Assembly: GCA_937127445.1 (NCBI GenBank)
Contig: CAKZLY010000002.1
Coordinates: forward strand, 61,142 to 125,141
Direction: 5' to 3'
Length of the DNA stretch: 64,000 bases
Source of the DNA: Eximiradius sp.
GTDB taxonomy: Bacteria > Bacteroidota > Ignavibacteria > Kapaibacteriales > UBA2268
The translations under genes and the position numbers were made by a program. How positions within the stretch are numbered: the stretch's first letter is position 1; every line of letters starts with the position of its first letter. A model generated the notes under the pieces. That model was not told the origin of the DNA and did no database searches. It saw only the letters and a program-made list of their open reading frames with translations. Shown here piece after piece: positions 43,703 to 53,103 of this stretch.

Positions 43703-43779
43703 TATTTTTATTTCTCTTGCCAATATATTATATTGCAAAGTTTAAATAGTAAGTCTAATTATTCAAATAATTAATCTTT

Positions 43780-46191
43780 ATGTTAGTATCATTAAAGAAA
43801 ATTCGTGAGTTTGTTGATTTTGAATTGACAATTGAAGAGCTCGATAATACTTTGACTATGTTAGGCCTTGAGGTTGAAGGTATAGTCGATTACAATAAAA
43901 AATATTCCGGTTTTTTCGTGGCAGAAGTATTGGAATGTGAAAAGCATCCAAATACAGATAAATTGTCTCTTTGTCAAGTTAATTTTGGCAGTGAAACTGT
44001 ACAAGTCGTGTGCGGAGCACCAAATGTAAGAAAAGGACAGAAAGTAGTATTTGGAACTATTGGTGCTGTTGTTCCTAATGGTAGTTTCAAACTCGAAAAA
44101 AGAAAAATTCGAGATGTAGTATCATTCGGAATGATTTGTAGCCAAGTAGAATTAGATTTAGGGGAAGATAGCTCTGGTATATGGGTGCTTCCCGAAGATG
44201 CATCAGTAGGAATGGAATTTGCAAAATATTACGGTTTAGATGATGTAGTCTTTGAAATTGGAATTACCCCTAACAAAGCTGATTGTTTAAGCCATCTTGG
44301 AATAGCAAGAGAAATTGCCGCAAAATTGAACAAACAGGTTCGTTACCCTGAAATCAACATAGTTTCAAATAATGAAAACGTTGCTGATTATGCAAGTATT
44401 ACTATTGAAGACACAAACATTTGTCCAAGATATTCTGCTCGCATCATAAAAAATTTAAAGATCAAGCCATCTCCTAATTGGTTGCGAAATGCTCTCACAA
44501 AGCTTGGAATACGTCCTATCAATGCAGCGGTTGATGTAACAAACTATGTTTTGTATGAGATGGGTCAACCACTTCACGCTTTCGATTATAACAGAATCGA
44601 AGGTAAAAAAATCATTGTTCGTAGAGCAAAAAAAGATGAAACGTTTGTTACTCTCGATGGTAAAACCCGAATTCTTGATGATTATATGATAGTTATTGTT
44701 GATGAGAAAAAACCTATTGCATTAGGTGGTGTGATGGGTGGAGCAAATTCAGAAATAGCAGGCGATACAACTGATATTTTATTAGAATCCGCATATTTTA
44801 ATCCTTCACTTATCCGCAAAACATCAAAGAAATTGGGGTTATCAAGTGATTCATCTTATAGATTTGAACGTGGAGTTGATATTGAAAATGTCATACCTGC
44901 TTTAAACAGGGCTGCATCACTAATTGCTGATCTATGCGGTGGAGAAATTGTTGGTTCGGAGATCGACGTTTATCCTGAATCTATAAAATTGAAGGAGATT
45001 TCTTTACGTTTTGACCGTGCTCGAAAAATTATTGGTTGCGACATTTCAAATGAGTTTATGTTGCAAGTATTTGAAAATCTTGGTTTTGAAAAAATAGAAC
45101 AAACGAATGATTACGCTAAATACAGAATACCGCATCGAAGAAATGATATTTTTGAGGAAATTGATCTAATAGAAGAAGTTGCTCGGTTTTATAATTATGA
45201 CAATATTGAACCTAATTATGTTTCTTCAATCACATTCAGTGAAAATATAGTCGACAAAAAATTACAAATCTTTCCTTTCAAAGACAAAATCCGTAATTAT
45301 TTAGTTTCGAATGGATTTACAGAAATTCTAACTCAAAATATGATTGATTCTCGTTCAGCTGAACTTTTCACTTCAAACCCTGTTAAAATAGCGAACCCAC
45401 TTGGAGAAGAACTATCGATTATGCGACCATCAATTGTCCCATCAATTCTGAAAACCATTAATTTAAATATTAGACACGGGAATAATAATCTGAAACTTTT
45501 TGAAATTGGTAAAGTTTTCAAACATTCCGACGATAATAATGTGGTGCTTCCTGGCTACGAAGAAAGAGAAATACTTGCTATTAGCCTTGTCGGCAAAACA
45601 TTTCCCAAGCAATGGAGCGAAAAAGAACGACAATTCGATTTCTACGATTTAAAAGGATTTATTGAGGATTTAGCTGATTTCCTTAACCTACCAATCACTT
45701 TCTCAAAAATTGTGGAGAATAGTATATATTCACCAAATTCTGTTAAAATTGAATTAGACAAATCTACCATTGGTTGTTGTGGATATTTGAATAGAGGTAT
45801 ACTCAAAAATTATGATATTGAGGAAGATGTATTGCTTGCTGAAATTGATTTTTCACAAATTACGCATTTCAATACAGTTGAAAGCAAGTATATACCCGTA
45901 AGTCCATTCCCTACAGTTGATAGAGATTTGGCTTTTATTGTTGATGAAAATACAGACGCAAAAAAAATATTAGACGAAATTCTTTCAAATGGCGGCAAAT
46001 TGCTATCAAACGTTGTTATTTTCGATGTATATGCAGGAGGGAATATTCCAGAAGGCAAGAAAAGCCTTGCATTCAGCCTTATTTTTTTATCATCAGAGCG
46101 AACTTTAACTGATGAAGAAGTTGATAACACAATTAATCAGATGATCAAAGCAATAGAAAACAAATTCAACGCACAATTACGAAAAATGTAA
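43780..46191 (+). CDS. pheT: Phenylalanine-tRNA ligase beta subunit
   Basis: An 803-residue subunit with all usual parts. These are the N-terminal tRNA-binding OB domain (EVLECEKHPNTDKLSLCQV, VVCGAPNVRKGQKV), the B3/B4 editing domain (GVMGGANSEI), the B5 domain (PHRRNDI, EEIDLIEEVARFYNY), the catalytic-like core and the C-terminal FDX-ACB domain (FPTVDRDLAFIVDE). pheS is not in the window. There is no clear Shine-Dalgarno before the ATG. The stop shares one base with the ABC ATPase start (TAATG). Confidence 0.97.
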   Translation: MLVSLKKIREFVDFELTIEELDNTLTMLGLEVEGIVDYNKKYSGFFVAEVLECEKHPNTDKLSLCQVNFGSETVQVVCGAPNVRKGQKVVFGTIGAVVPNGSFKLEKRKIRDVVSFGMICSQVELDLGEDSSGIWVLPEDASVGMEFAKYYGLDDVVFEIGITPNKADCLSHLGIAREIAAKLNKQVRYPEINIVSNNENVADYASITIEDTNICPRYSARIIKNLKIKPSPNWLRNALTKLGIRPINAAVDVTNYVLYEMGQPLHAFDYNRIEGKKIIVRRAKKDETFVTLDGKTRILDDYMIVIVDEKKPIALGGVMGGANSEIAGDTTDILLESAYFNPSLIRKTSKKLGLSSDSSYRFERGVDIENVIPALNRAASLIADLCGGEIVGSEIDVYPESIKLKEISLRFDRARKIIGCDISNEFMLQVFENLGFEKIEQTNDYAKYRIPHRRNDIFEEIDLIEEVARFYNYDNIEPNYVSSITFSENIVDKKLQIFPFKDKIRNYLVSNGFTEILTQNMIDSRSAELFTSNPVKIANPLGEELSIMRPSIVPSILKTINLNIRHGNNNLKLFEIGKVFKHSDDNNVVLPGYEEREILAISLVGKTFPKQWSEKERQFDFYDLKGFIEDLADFLNLPITFSKIVENSIYSPNSVKIELDKSTIGCCGYLNRGILKNYDIEEDVLLAEIDFSQITHFNTVESKYIPVSPFPTVDRDLAFIVDENTDAKKILDEILSNGGKLLSNVVIFDVYAGGNIPEGKKSLAFSLIFLSSERTLTDEEVDNTINQMIKAIENKFNAQLRKM

Positions 46192-46877
46192 TGAGTGTGA
46201 TAATTGAAATAAATAACATAACTAAAAGTTACTCAAACAACAAAAAAGAAAAAAATGTTGTGCTGAAAGGCGTTTCCACCTCGATTGAGCGTTCAAAAAT
46301 CATTGCACTGGTTGGACCTTCTGGAGTTGGGAAAAGTACTTTATTGCATATAATTGGAACAATTGATGAGCCGGATAGCGGCGAAATAATATATAACATT
46401 GACAATATACCAAAAAAATTGTCTCAATTTAACCGAAGTGAGTTAGATATTTTTCGTAATAAAACTATTGGATTTGTATTTCAGTTTCATTATTTATTGC
46501 CTGAATTTACGGCCCTGGAAAATGTTATGCTTCCAAAACTTATTTCAGGGAGTAAACCAAGTGATACAAAAAAGGAAGCAATAAAATTACTTGAATTAAC
46601 AGGCGTTGCTGATAAACAAAATAATAAACCGATGGAACTAAGTGGCGGCGAACAGCAACGTATTGCAATTGCACGTGCTCTAATAAACAAGCCAGAAATT
46701 GTACTGGCAGATGAACCTACTGGAAATTTAGATGCTAAAAACGCTATGTCGTTTGTAGATTTGATAAAACAAATTCAGTTTGAATTTTCAACCACATTTA
46801 TAATAGCAACACACAGTTCTGAAATTGCTTCCATATCAGATGTAGTTCTTAAAATGAAAGATGGGAAAATTATATAA
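46191..46877 (+). CDS. LolD-like ABC transporter ATPase
   Basis: A 228-residue ATPase. It has Walker A GPSGVGKSTLLH, a Q-loop FQFHYLLPEFTALENVMLP, the signature LSGGEQQRIAIARAL, and Walker B VLADEPTGNLD. The FQFH...LPEFTALEN segment is typical of the LolD/MacB-type family of lipoprotein release and mechanotransmission exporters. No permease is adjacent, so its partner must be encoded elsewhere. It overlaps pheT by 1 nt and is likely translationally coupled. Confidence 0.9.
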   Translation: MSVIIEINNITKSYSNNKKEKNVVLKGVSTSIERSKIIALVGPSGVGKSTLLHIIGTIDEPDSGEIIYNIDNIPKKLSQFNRSELDIFRNKTIGFVFQFHYLLPEFTALENVMLPKLISGSKPSDTKKEAIKLLELTGVADKQNNKPMELSGGEQQRIAIARALINKPEIVLADEPTGNLDAKNAMSFVDLIKQIQFEFSTTFIIATHSSEIASISDVVLKMKDGKII

Positions 46878-46882
46878 TTTTA

Positions 46883-46914
46883 TTTGTTTATGTTAAATAA
46901 TTAGCATATATTTG
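46883..46914 (+). promoter_or_regulatory. Bacteroidota-type promoter of the RRM gene
   Basis: TTTG (46883-46886), 20 nt, then TATATTTG (46907-46914) matches TTTG / TAnnTTTG exactly. Transcription from about 46921 would give a leader of about 108 nt before the RRM start. Confidence 0.65.
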
Positions 46915-46944
46915 TTGTTAGGTTTTGATAGAAATCCAATCAAG

Positions 46945-46966
46945 AGTTAAATTGAAAAATTTAACT
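46945..46966 (+). promoter_or_regulatory. GAAA-loop hairpin in the RRM-gene leader
   Basis: Perfect arms AGTTAAATT (46945-46953) and AATTTAACT (46958-46966) close on a GAAA tetraloop. It lies about 25 nt into the predicted transcript. No T-run follows, so a leader stability or temperature-control element fits better than a terminator. Confidence 0.4.
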
Positions 46967-47028
46967 ATTTTGTTGAGTTTTCTGAGAACTAAGTTTTAAC
47001 TAATTTTTTTGTTTTTTGGAGTTTTTTT

Positions 47029-47322
47029 ATGATTACGATTTATGTTGGAAACCTCAAGTTTCAAACTACAGAAGAGGAACTTTCAACCTTGTTTTCCCAA
47101 TATGGCGATGTCCATAATGTAAAATTGATTCGCGACCGTGTAACAGGCAGACCCAAAGGGTTCGGTTTTGTCGAAATGGATGAAGCAGATGGCAATGCAG
47201 CTATCGAAGCTTTGAACGGAATCGAATTCGGTGGCAGAACAATTAAAGTTAATGAAGCAAAAGAAAGACGCGAAGATGCTCGTCCAATGGAAAGAAGATT
47301 CAATGGAAACCGCCGCTATTAA
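47029..47322 (+). CDS. Small RRM RNA-binding protein
   Basis: A 97-residue single RRM. RNP2 is IYVGNL at the N-terminus and RNP1 is KGFGFVEM near residue 44, followed by GGRTIKVNEAKER and a short basic, Asn/Arg-rich tail. Such proteins in cyanobacteria and Bacteroidota are often cold-induced RNA chaperones. A TTTTGGAG site lies upstream of the ATG. The leader contains a structured hairpin. A terminator follows at 47362. Confidence 0.93.
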   Translation: MITIYVGNLKFQTTEEELSTLFSQYGDVHNVKLIRDRVTGRPKGFGFVEMDEADGNAAIEALNGIEFGGRTIKVNEAKERREDARPMERRFNGNRRY

Positions 47323-47361
47323 TTTGTAAATTATTATTTTACAATAAATTGCTTCTTTAAG

Positions 47362-47393
47362 AAAGGCTGTCTCAAAAGGACAGTCTTTTTATT
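47362..47393 (+). terminator. Terminator of the RRM gene
   Basis: Arms AAAGGCTGTC (47362-47371) and GGACAGTCTTT (47378-47388) pair with one G-U, and TTTTTATTT follows. It lies 39 nt past the RRM stop. Confidence 0.82.
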
Positions 47394-47418
47394 TCAAGTT
47401 GAATATTGGCCAATTAAA

Positions 47419-47451
47419 AAATGGCTGGCTCAATTATTGAAACAGCCATTT
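47419..47451 (-). terminator. Terminator of alaS
   Basis: Perfect 9-bp arms AAATGGCTG (47419-47427) and CAGCCATTT (47443-47451) with a 15-nt loop. The minus strand continues with TTTTTAATTG. It lies 34 nt past the alaS stop, back to back with the RRM terminator. Confidence 0.83.
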
Positions 47452-47484
47452 CGAGTAATAACAAGAAAATTTAAATTATATCTT

Positions 47485-50031
47485 TTATAAATATTTTTTC
47501 ACGATTTCTATAAAACCACCGTTTATTAGTTCGGGAAGTTTGTCAATATCTTTACCGCCAGCAGTTGCAAGATGAGGTTTTCCACCACCGCCGCCACCAA
47601 GAATTCGAGCGACATCACCAACAAGCTTGCCTGCGGGAATTTTACCTTTTAAGTCGTCCGTAACAGAGCAAACAAGAGTAATTTTATCATCTTGTTTAGA
47701 GATAATTAGAGAAATTCCGTTTTTCCCAAAAGTATCTCTTAGTTTTTCAGCAAAAAGTCGTAGTTCATCAATATTATTCAACTCGCTTTGATGAATTAGT
47801 ACAGAAATATCATCAATTTTTACAGCGTTATTAATTAATTCTGGTATTGATGAATACAAATATTGTAGTTTATACTGACTAATTTGCTTTTCGAGTTGCA
47901 AATTATTTTCTTTAAGCTTTGCAATTTCATCATTTTTTAAAGAAATAGTGTCATTTAACTGACAAATATAACGATACACAGCATCACCTGTAATTGCTTC
48001 AATTCGTCGGACACCGGAAGCAATTGAGCTTTCAGAGATAATTTTGAAAATCCCAATTTCCGAAGTATTACGCACGTGAGTTCCACCGCAAAGTTCGAGC
48101 GAAAATTTATTATCCATAACGATCAAACGAACAGTATCGCTGTATTTATCACCGAAAAACATTTTAATATTTGGATTTTTCCTTGCCTCTTCAAGTGTAA
48201 GAATTTGTTCATCGACTGGTATTTGTTCATAAATTTTATGGTTTACAATTTCTTCAATGTTTTTTATTTGTTCTTCGGAAACTTTTTCGAAATGATGGAA
48301 GTCGAAACGCAAATAATCGGGAGAAACAAGTGAACCTGCTTGCTGAACGTGTTCGCCCAACACTTGTCGCAATGCTTCGTGCATCAGATGAGTAGCAGAG
48401 TGATTTCGCATTGTTTTAAGACGTCGAGATCGAGAAACACGTGCAAGAGCAGTTTCACCTTCGAGAGGCTCTACTTCCCTATCCGTTATGTGAATGATTG
48501 CATTATTTGATTTTTTGACATCAACGACTTGGTAAATTTCACCTGCAAGAATAATTTCACCAATATCGGGGACCTGACCACCGCTTTCAGCATAGAAAGG
48601 AGTTTGCTCCAAAACTAAATAATTATCTTTTGCATATAGAACTTTTGACTGCACTTCAAAATTCTTATAACCAACAAATGTAGTTTGAAAATCTAAAGAA
48701 GGGAGTTCATTTTCGTAAGTATGAACTTTGCGGGATGCACGACTACGCTCACGCTGTTCGGTCATCTTTTGATTGAATTCATTAGTATCGACAATCAAAG
48801 AATTTTCACGAGCCAACAATTCGGTCAAATCCAGTGGAAAACCATAAGTATCATAAAGAAGAAAAGCTTGATCTCCAGGAATAACTTTAGAATTGGCTTG
48901 AAAAAGTTCGTTTTTGATTTCTTCAAACTTTTCAAGTCCACGTTCAAGCGTTTGAAGGAAACCTTCTTCTTCTGCACGAAGCACTCTTTCGATTGTATTT
49001 TTATGAGTACTAAGTTCTGGGAAAACATCACCCATAATATCAATTAAAGTAGGCAAAAGCTTATAAATAAAAGGTTCTTTAAAACCAAGTTCACGAGCAA
49101 AGCGAGCAGCACGACGTAACAAACGACGAAGAACATATCCCCTACCTTCGTTCCCGGGAAATGCACCATCTGCAATAGCAAAAGACAATGCACGCAAATG
49201 GTCTGCAATTACGCGCATTGCTATTCCATCTTTATTCGATAATTCTGTTGAATACTTTCTGTGGGACAATTCTTCTATTTTTGAAATAATTGGAGTAAAA
49301 ACATCAGTATCATAATTAGAATTTTTTCCTTGAAGAACGGCACAAATACGCTCAAACCCCATACCTGTATCAACGTGTTTTTTCAAGAGTGGTTGCAAAG
49401 TGCCATCAATTAGACGGTTATATTGAATAAAAACTAAGTTCCAAATTTCAATAACATCTGGCGAACCTGCATTGACAAGATGAGCACCGTTTTTGTCGGA
49501 AGTGCGGTCGAAATGGATTTCGCTACAAGGACCGCAGGGACCAGTTTCCCCCATTTCCCAGAAATTGTCTTTTTCGTCGAAACGGTGGATGCGTTCAGTT
49601 GGCAGGTATTTTTTCCATATTTCATATGCTTCATCGTCGGTACGAAAAACAGTAGCGTGAAGACGATCTGGCGGAAGTCCCCAGATTTTAACAAGCAATT
49701 CCCAAGCCCATTCAATTGCTTCTTCTTTATAATAGTCACCGAAGCTCCAATTACCAAGCATCTCGAAAAAAGTATGATGATAGGTATCTACTCCAACTTC
49801 TTCAAGGTCGTTGTGCTTGCCACTGACACGAATACATTTTTGGGTGTCAGCAGCACGAGAGAAATCGCGACTGCTTTGCCCAAGAAAAACGTCTTTAAAC
49901 TGGTTCATTCCCGCATTAGTAAAAAGCAAGGTTGGATCACCATAAGGAATAACTGGGGCACTTGGAACAATTTTATGTGCTTTGGAAGCAAAAAAATCTA
50001 AAAATGATTTGCGTATTTCTTTCGAAGTCAT
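47485..50031 (-). CDS. alaS: Alanine-tRNA ligase
   Basis: An 848-residue class II synthetase. The catalytic core has the N-terminal FLDFFASKAHKIVPSAP and HVDTGMGFERI. The editing domain zinc site shows HSATHLMHEAL and CGGTHVRNTSEIG. The C-terminal DHHA1 region ends with GGGGGGKPHLATAGGKD. Length and all domains are normal. A Bacteroidota-type promoter lies about 45 nt upstream of the ATG. It is transcribed alone, ending at 47419-47451. Confidence 0.97.
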   Translation of the reverse strand: MTSKEIRKSFLDFFASKAHKIVPSAPVIPYGDPTLLFTNAGMNQFKDVFLGQSSRDFSRAADTQKCIRVSGKHNDLEEVGVDTYHHTFFEMLGNWSFGDYYKEEAIEWAWELLVKIWGLPPDRLHATVFRTDDEAYEIWKKYLPTERIHRFDEKDNFWEMGETGPCGPCSEIHFDRTSDKNGAHLVNAGSPDVIEIWNLVFIQYNRLIDGTLQPLLKKHVDTGMGFERICAVLQGKNSNYDTDVFTPIISKIEELSHRKYSTELSNKDGIAMRVIADHLRALSFAIADGAFPGNEGRGYVLRRLLRRAARFARELGFKEPFIYKLLPTLIDIMGDVFPELSTHKNTIERVLRAEEEGFLQTLERGLEKFEEIKNELFQANSKVIPGDQAFLLYDTYGFPLDLTELLARENSLIVDTNEFNQKMTEQRERSRASRKVHTYENELPSLDFQTTFVGYKNFEVQSKVLYAKDNYLVLEQTPFYAESGGQVPDIGEIILAGEIYQVVDVKKSNNAIIHITDREVEPLEGETALARVSRSRRLKTMRNHSATHLMHEALRQVLGEHVQQAGSLVSPDYLRFDFHHFEKVSEEQIKNIEEIVNHKIYEQIPVDEQILTLEEARKNPNIKMFFGDKYSDTVRLIVMDNKFSLELCGGTHVRNTSEIGIFKIISESSIASGVRRIEAITGDAVYRYICQLNDTISLKNDEIAKLKENNLQLEKQISQYKLQYLYSSIPELINNAVKIDDISVLIHQSELNNIDELRLFAEKLRDTFGKNGISLIISKQDDKITLVCSVTDDLKGKIPAGKLVGDVARILGGGGGGKPHLATAGGKDIDKLPELINGGFIEIVKKYL

Positions 50032-50075
50032 TAAAAATCCTTAAATTGTTAAGAAAATGAACAATTAACGAAATA

Positions 50076-50104
50076 CAAAAATATCTGTTTTTTGTGAAAG
50101 CAAA
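50076..50104 (-). promoter_or_regulatory. Bacteroidota-type promoter of alaS
   Basis: On the minus strand TTTG (50101-50104), 17 nt, then TATTTTTG (50076-50083) matches TTTG / TAnnTTTG, with spacing at the short end. The leader to the ATG at 50031 would be about 38 nt. Confidence 0.55.
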
Positions 50105-50125
50105 AAGGAAACTTTCAAAAGAAAT

Positions 50126-50563
50126 TTATTTGATATATTTTGTAAGGATTAATCTATTTTTAGGAAAGTCGTCAGAACGTGGAATATATTGAATTTTATC
50201 CATAACAAGATTAATTATATGCAGTCCTAGACCACCTCGACGAAAATTAGCAAGATAATCTCTCATATCCAATGAAATTTCAGAACTTGGGTTGAACGAA
50301 GCCCCATCGTCAAGAATGAGAACGGAAAATTGATTATTATCGGTTGAAATTTGCAGGCAAATCTCACGAGAACTATCATATTTATAAGAATGTTTGATTA
50401 GATTTGTGCAGACTTCATCAACAGCTAAAGCAATTTTGTTAGCAGTAATATCGTCGAAACCAAATTTTTCAGCAAAATTCAGTACAAATTTACGAATTCG
50501 TTCGAGTTCAGCACTATCAGCATTAATACAAATGAAATTATTATTTCTAACATTCAAAAGCAT
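50126..50563 (-). CDS. RsbW-like anti-sigma/serine kinase (HATPase_c_2)
   Basis: A 145-residue GHKL ATPase of the RsbW/SpoIIAB type. Visible motifs are ALAVDEVCTNLIKHSY (N-box), ILDDGASFNPS (G1) and RRGGLGLHIINLVMD (G2). Such kinases phosphorylate a STAS partner and, when free, hold a target protein. The ATG directly follows the stop of the STAS gene (TAAATG) with no gap. No sigma factor lies in this cluster; the nearest is 38 kb away, so the controlled target is unknown. Confidence 0.88.
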   Translation of the reverse strand: MLLNVRNNNFICINADSAELERIRKFVLNFAEKFGFDDITANKIALAVDEVCTNLIKHSYKYDSSREICLQISTDNNQFSVLILDDGASFNPSSEISLDMRDYLANFRRGGLGLHIINLVMDKIQYIPRSDDFPKNRLILTKYIK

Positions 50564-50920
50564 TTAGTTTCCTTGAAATTTAGCAATAGCTTCGTTTTCT
50601 TCGTTAAGAATATCAAAAAGCAATGGAAAACCAAGCAAATCAAATACAGCAAAGACTTTTTCTTTCATATTTGTCAGCTTTATATCGCCACCATTTTGAC
50701 GAACATCCTCGATAAAAGCCATAAACACCCCAAGACCCGCGCTTGAAATATAATCCAAATCAGAAAAATTAACTATAATTTTGTAACACTCATCTTTTAC
50801 TGATTTTTCTAACTCCTGTTCAAGTAAAGGAGCGGTATGAGCATCTAAATAACCAGAAATTGATAGAATAACAAAATCATCGATATTCTTTTTATCAATT
50901 TTGAAATTGCTATTATTCAT
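50564..50920 (-). CDS. STAS anti-anti-sigma factor (RsbV-like)
   Basis: A 118-residue single STAS domain with DDFVILSISGYLDAHTAPLLE and the phosphoserine loop DLDYISSAGLGVFMAF. By family logic the unphosphorylated form captures the RsbW-like kinase. The phosphorylated form is reset by the membrane phosphatase encoded immediately upstream (3-nt gap to its stop at 50924). The three genes together form a complete partner switch. Confidence 0.9.
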   Translation of the reverse strand: MNNSNFKIDKKNIDDFVILSISGYLDAHTAPLLEQELEKSVKDECYKIIVNFSDLDYISSAGLGVFMAFIEDVRQNGGDIKLTNMKEKVFAVFDLLGFPLLFDILNEENEAIAKFQGN

Positions 50921-50923
50921 TTA

Positions 50924-53050
50924 TTAACCTCTTTTATTATTGTAACAACCAAATGAAATAGTGAATACAGTTAAATCATCAATTTGAGATGCCCCATCTT
51001 TAAACTCATCAATATTATGTAAAAATTGTTTAAGCAATTTTTGAGCCGAAGAATTATGAGAGAGAAGAAAATCAGAGACACGTTGAAAATTGAATTCTTC
51101 GCCAGATGAATTACGAATTTCATTTACACCATCAGTTATCAACATTATAATATCACCATCAGAAAGCTTAATATCGACTTCTTCTATATAATTACTGAAC
51201 AATTCATTCCCAACGAGAGCAATCCCTAATCCTTGTGGCTTGATAGTTTGGAGATTGGAGGATTTTTTCAAGAAAAGAGGTGGATGACCAGCTCGAGCAA
51301 AAGTAACGGAATCGTTGTTTTCATCGAGTTTGAGGCAAACAAGAGTAATATAACTTTGTTTATCCATCAAACCAAAAAGGATATTGTTAAGTTTTATCAA
51401 CAAATCTTTCGGAGAATTAACTTGTGGAGTAATCGAATGAACAGCACCTTTGAGCTGAGCCATATAAAAAGCAGCACTCATTCCTTTGCCAGATACATCT
51501 CCAACCAGAACACAAGGTGCTCCATCGGCAAAACGAGCAACATCATAATAATCACCTCCAACTTCCTCGGCAGGAGAAGAATATGCAGCAAGTTGAAATT
51601 TAGAAAATTCAGGAAGATTTTGTGGCAGTAGCTCTTTTTGAATGCGTTTAGCAATAAGCATTTCGCTACGGTAACGCTCTTTTTCTATGGATTCTTGTAA
51701 AAGTCGTTGATTTTCGAGTGCTAAATTAACATTATCAGCAAAAGCCGAAAGAACAGCAACATCTTCGGGTTCGAATCCATATTCTTCCGAATCAATTGCT
51801 ACAATAGTTCCAAATCTTTTTGCACCTTGAAATAGTGGAATTGCAATTAAAGTATTTGCAAAAGGAAAGTAATTTAAAAAAGATTTAATTTCATCATTTT
51901 CTGGAACAGATTCAACTAAAACAGGTTTTTCGATAGTAGTAAAAATATTCCCAATTCGCTTGTCGGAATGAAAGTCTTTGATTAGCTCTGGGGAAATTTG
52001 AGCGGTTGCACCAATATCAATAGTCCCATTATTATAAACTTCGAGCCACACAGCGGTGCTACCGGAAGCATTCAGAGCAAGTTGAGTAACCATCCTAAGA
52101 ATTTCGTTTGCAGTCTTTGATGTAGTTTCAGCAATAAATTTGTTTAGATATGTAAGCGAAAAAACTTCAGATGTTTTTCGTTCGACAATTGTAGCTGTTG
52201 GAAGCGAAACAATCACAGCAAGAAATATTCTCAAAGAAAAAGCATTCAGAGCTAAAACAACAGCACCCAAAAAATTATTGGCACCAGATAGGAAATTTAT
52301 TGTATTTCTTGATAAAAATCCATCGCTATCAATTACAGAAACAGCTAAAAGTAAAGATAGAATTAAGTTAACAAGGGAGACCAATAGAAGGCGTATTTTG
52401 GGTTTGCGATCAAGTTGAGTAATCCAGTTGTTTTTTTTAGTAACTAAAAGTGTCAATACGTAAATTGTTAAAAGAAAGATAGATATTAAATCATTTAAAT
52501 ATATAGAAATTAAATCATTCAAAAATAGAGAGTTAAAAAAAACATAGTTTGCCAATTCAGCAACAAGCAAAAAAGTAATTAAAATTGCAATAATCTTCAA
52601 ATATAATTTTGTTCTTTTGTGTTTTTTCCGAATGAGCCAAATAAACATAAACCAGGCTAAATAAATTGTCACCAGGGCAAAGAAAATAGTTGAAACATCA
52701 GAGATTAAAAATTTAAAATATGGTAGTTCGAAACTATAAAATTTATCATTATTGGGAAGAAAAATAACTAATAAGTATAAGAATAACTGTAAATAAAAAA
52801 TACGAGTAAAATCATATACAAACTTTTCGTTAGGATACTCAATATTATTTTTTTCAAACTGTTCAGAAAAAAAGTAATAAATGAAAGCAGATAAAATTAG
52901 AATAGAAGAAAAGAATGTCCAATAGGAGAAAATAAAACTATCTTGGGACAAAATGTAATAAAAAATTGTATCAACTGAAAAGCGCAAAAATATTAATATA
53001 GCAACTAAACTTAGATAAATAGGCTTACTAATATTGCTTAATAAATTCAT
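50924..53050 (-). CDS. Membrane PP2C-type phosphatase with GAF domain (RsbU/SpoIIE-like)
   Basis: A 708-residue protein. About seven or eight hydrophobic helices fill residues 10-300. A GAF domain follows at about 310-450 (TNEILRMVTQLALNASG-like start, then IPLFQGAKRFGTIVAID). A coiled linker then leads to the SpoIIE PP2C domain (EEVGGDYYDVARF, VGDVSGKGMSAAFYMAQ, RAGHPPLF, LITDGVNEIR, QIDDLTVFTISF), with the metal-binding Asp residues in place. It would dephosphorylate the STAS protein in response to a membrane or ligand signal. The T9SS protein gene ends 53 nt upstream in the same direction. Confidence 0.9.
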   Translation of the reverse strand: MNLLSNISKPIYLSLVAILIFLRFSVDTIFYYILSQDSFIFSYWTFFSSILILSAFIYYFFSEQFEKNNIEYPNEKFVYDFTRIFYLQLFLYLLVIFLPNNDKFYSFELPYFKFLISDVSTIFFALVTIYLAWFMFIWLIRKKHKRTKLYLKIIAILITFLLVAELANYVFFNSLFLNDLISIYLNDLISIFLLTIYVLTLLVTKKNNWITQLDRKPKIRLLLVSLVNLILSLLLAVSVIDSDGFLSRNTINFLSGANNFLGAVVLALNAFSLRIFLAVIVSLPTATIVERKTSEVFSLTYLNKFIAETTSKTANEILRMVTQLALNASGSTAVWLEVYNNGTIDIGATAQISPELIKDFHSDKRIGNIFTTIEKPVLVESVPENDEIKSFLNYFPFANTLIAIPLFQGAKRFGTIVAIDSEEYGFEPEDVAVLSAFADNVNLALENQRLLQESIEKERYRSEMLIAKRIQKELLPQNLPEFSKFQLAAYSSPAEEVGGDYYDVARFADGAPCVLVGDVSGKGMSAAFYMAQLKGAVHSITPQVNSPKDLLIKLNNILFGLMDKQSYITLVCLKLDENNDSVTFARAGHPPLFLKKSSNLQTIKPQGLGIALVGNELFSNYIEEVDIKLSDGDIIMLITDGVNEIRNSSGEEFNFQRVSDFLLSHNSSAQKLLKQFLHNIDEFKDGASQIDDLTVFTISFGCYNNKRG

Positions 53051-53103
53051 ATTCCATTTTCGATGTTTTGTCTTTATACGTTTATCCGAAATAAAAGTTT
53101 CAA

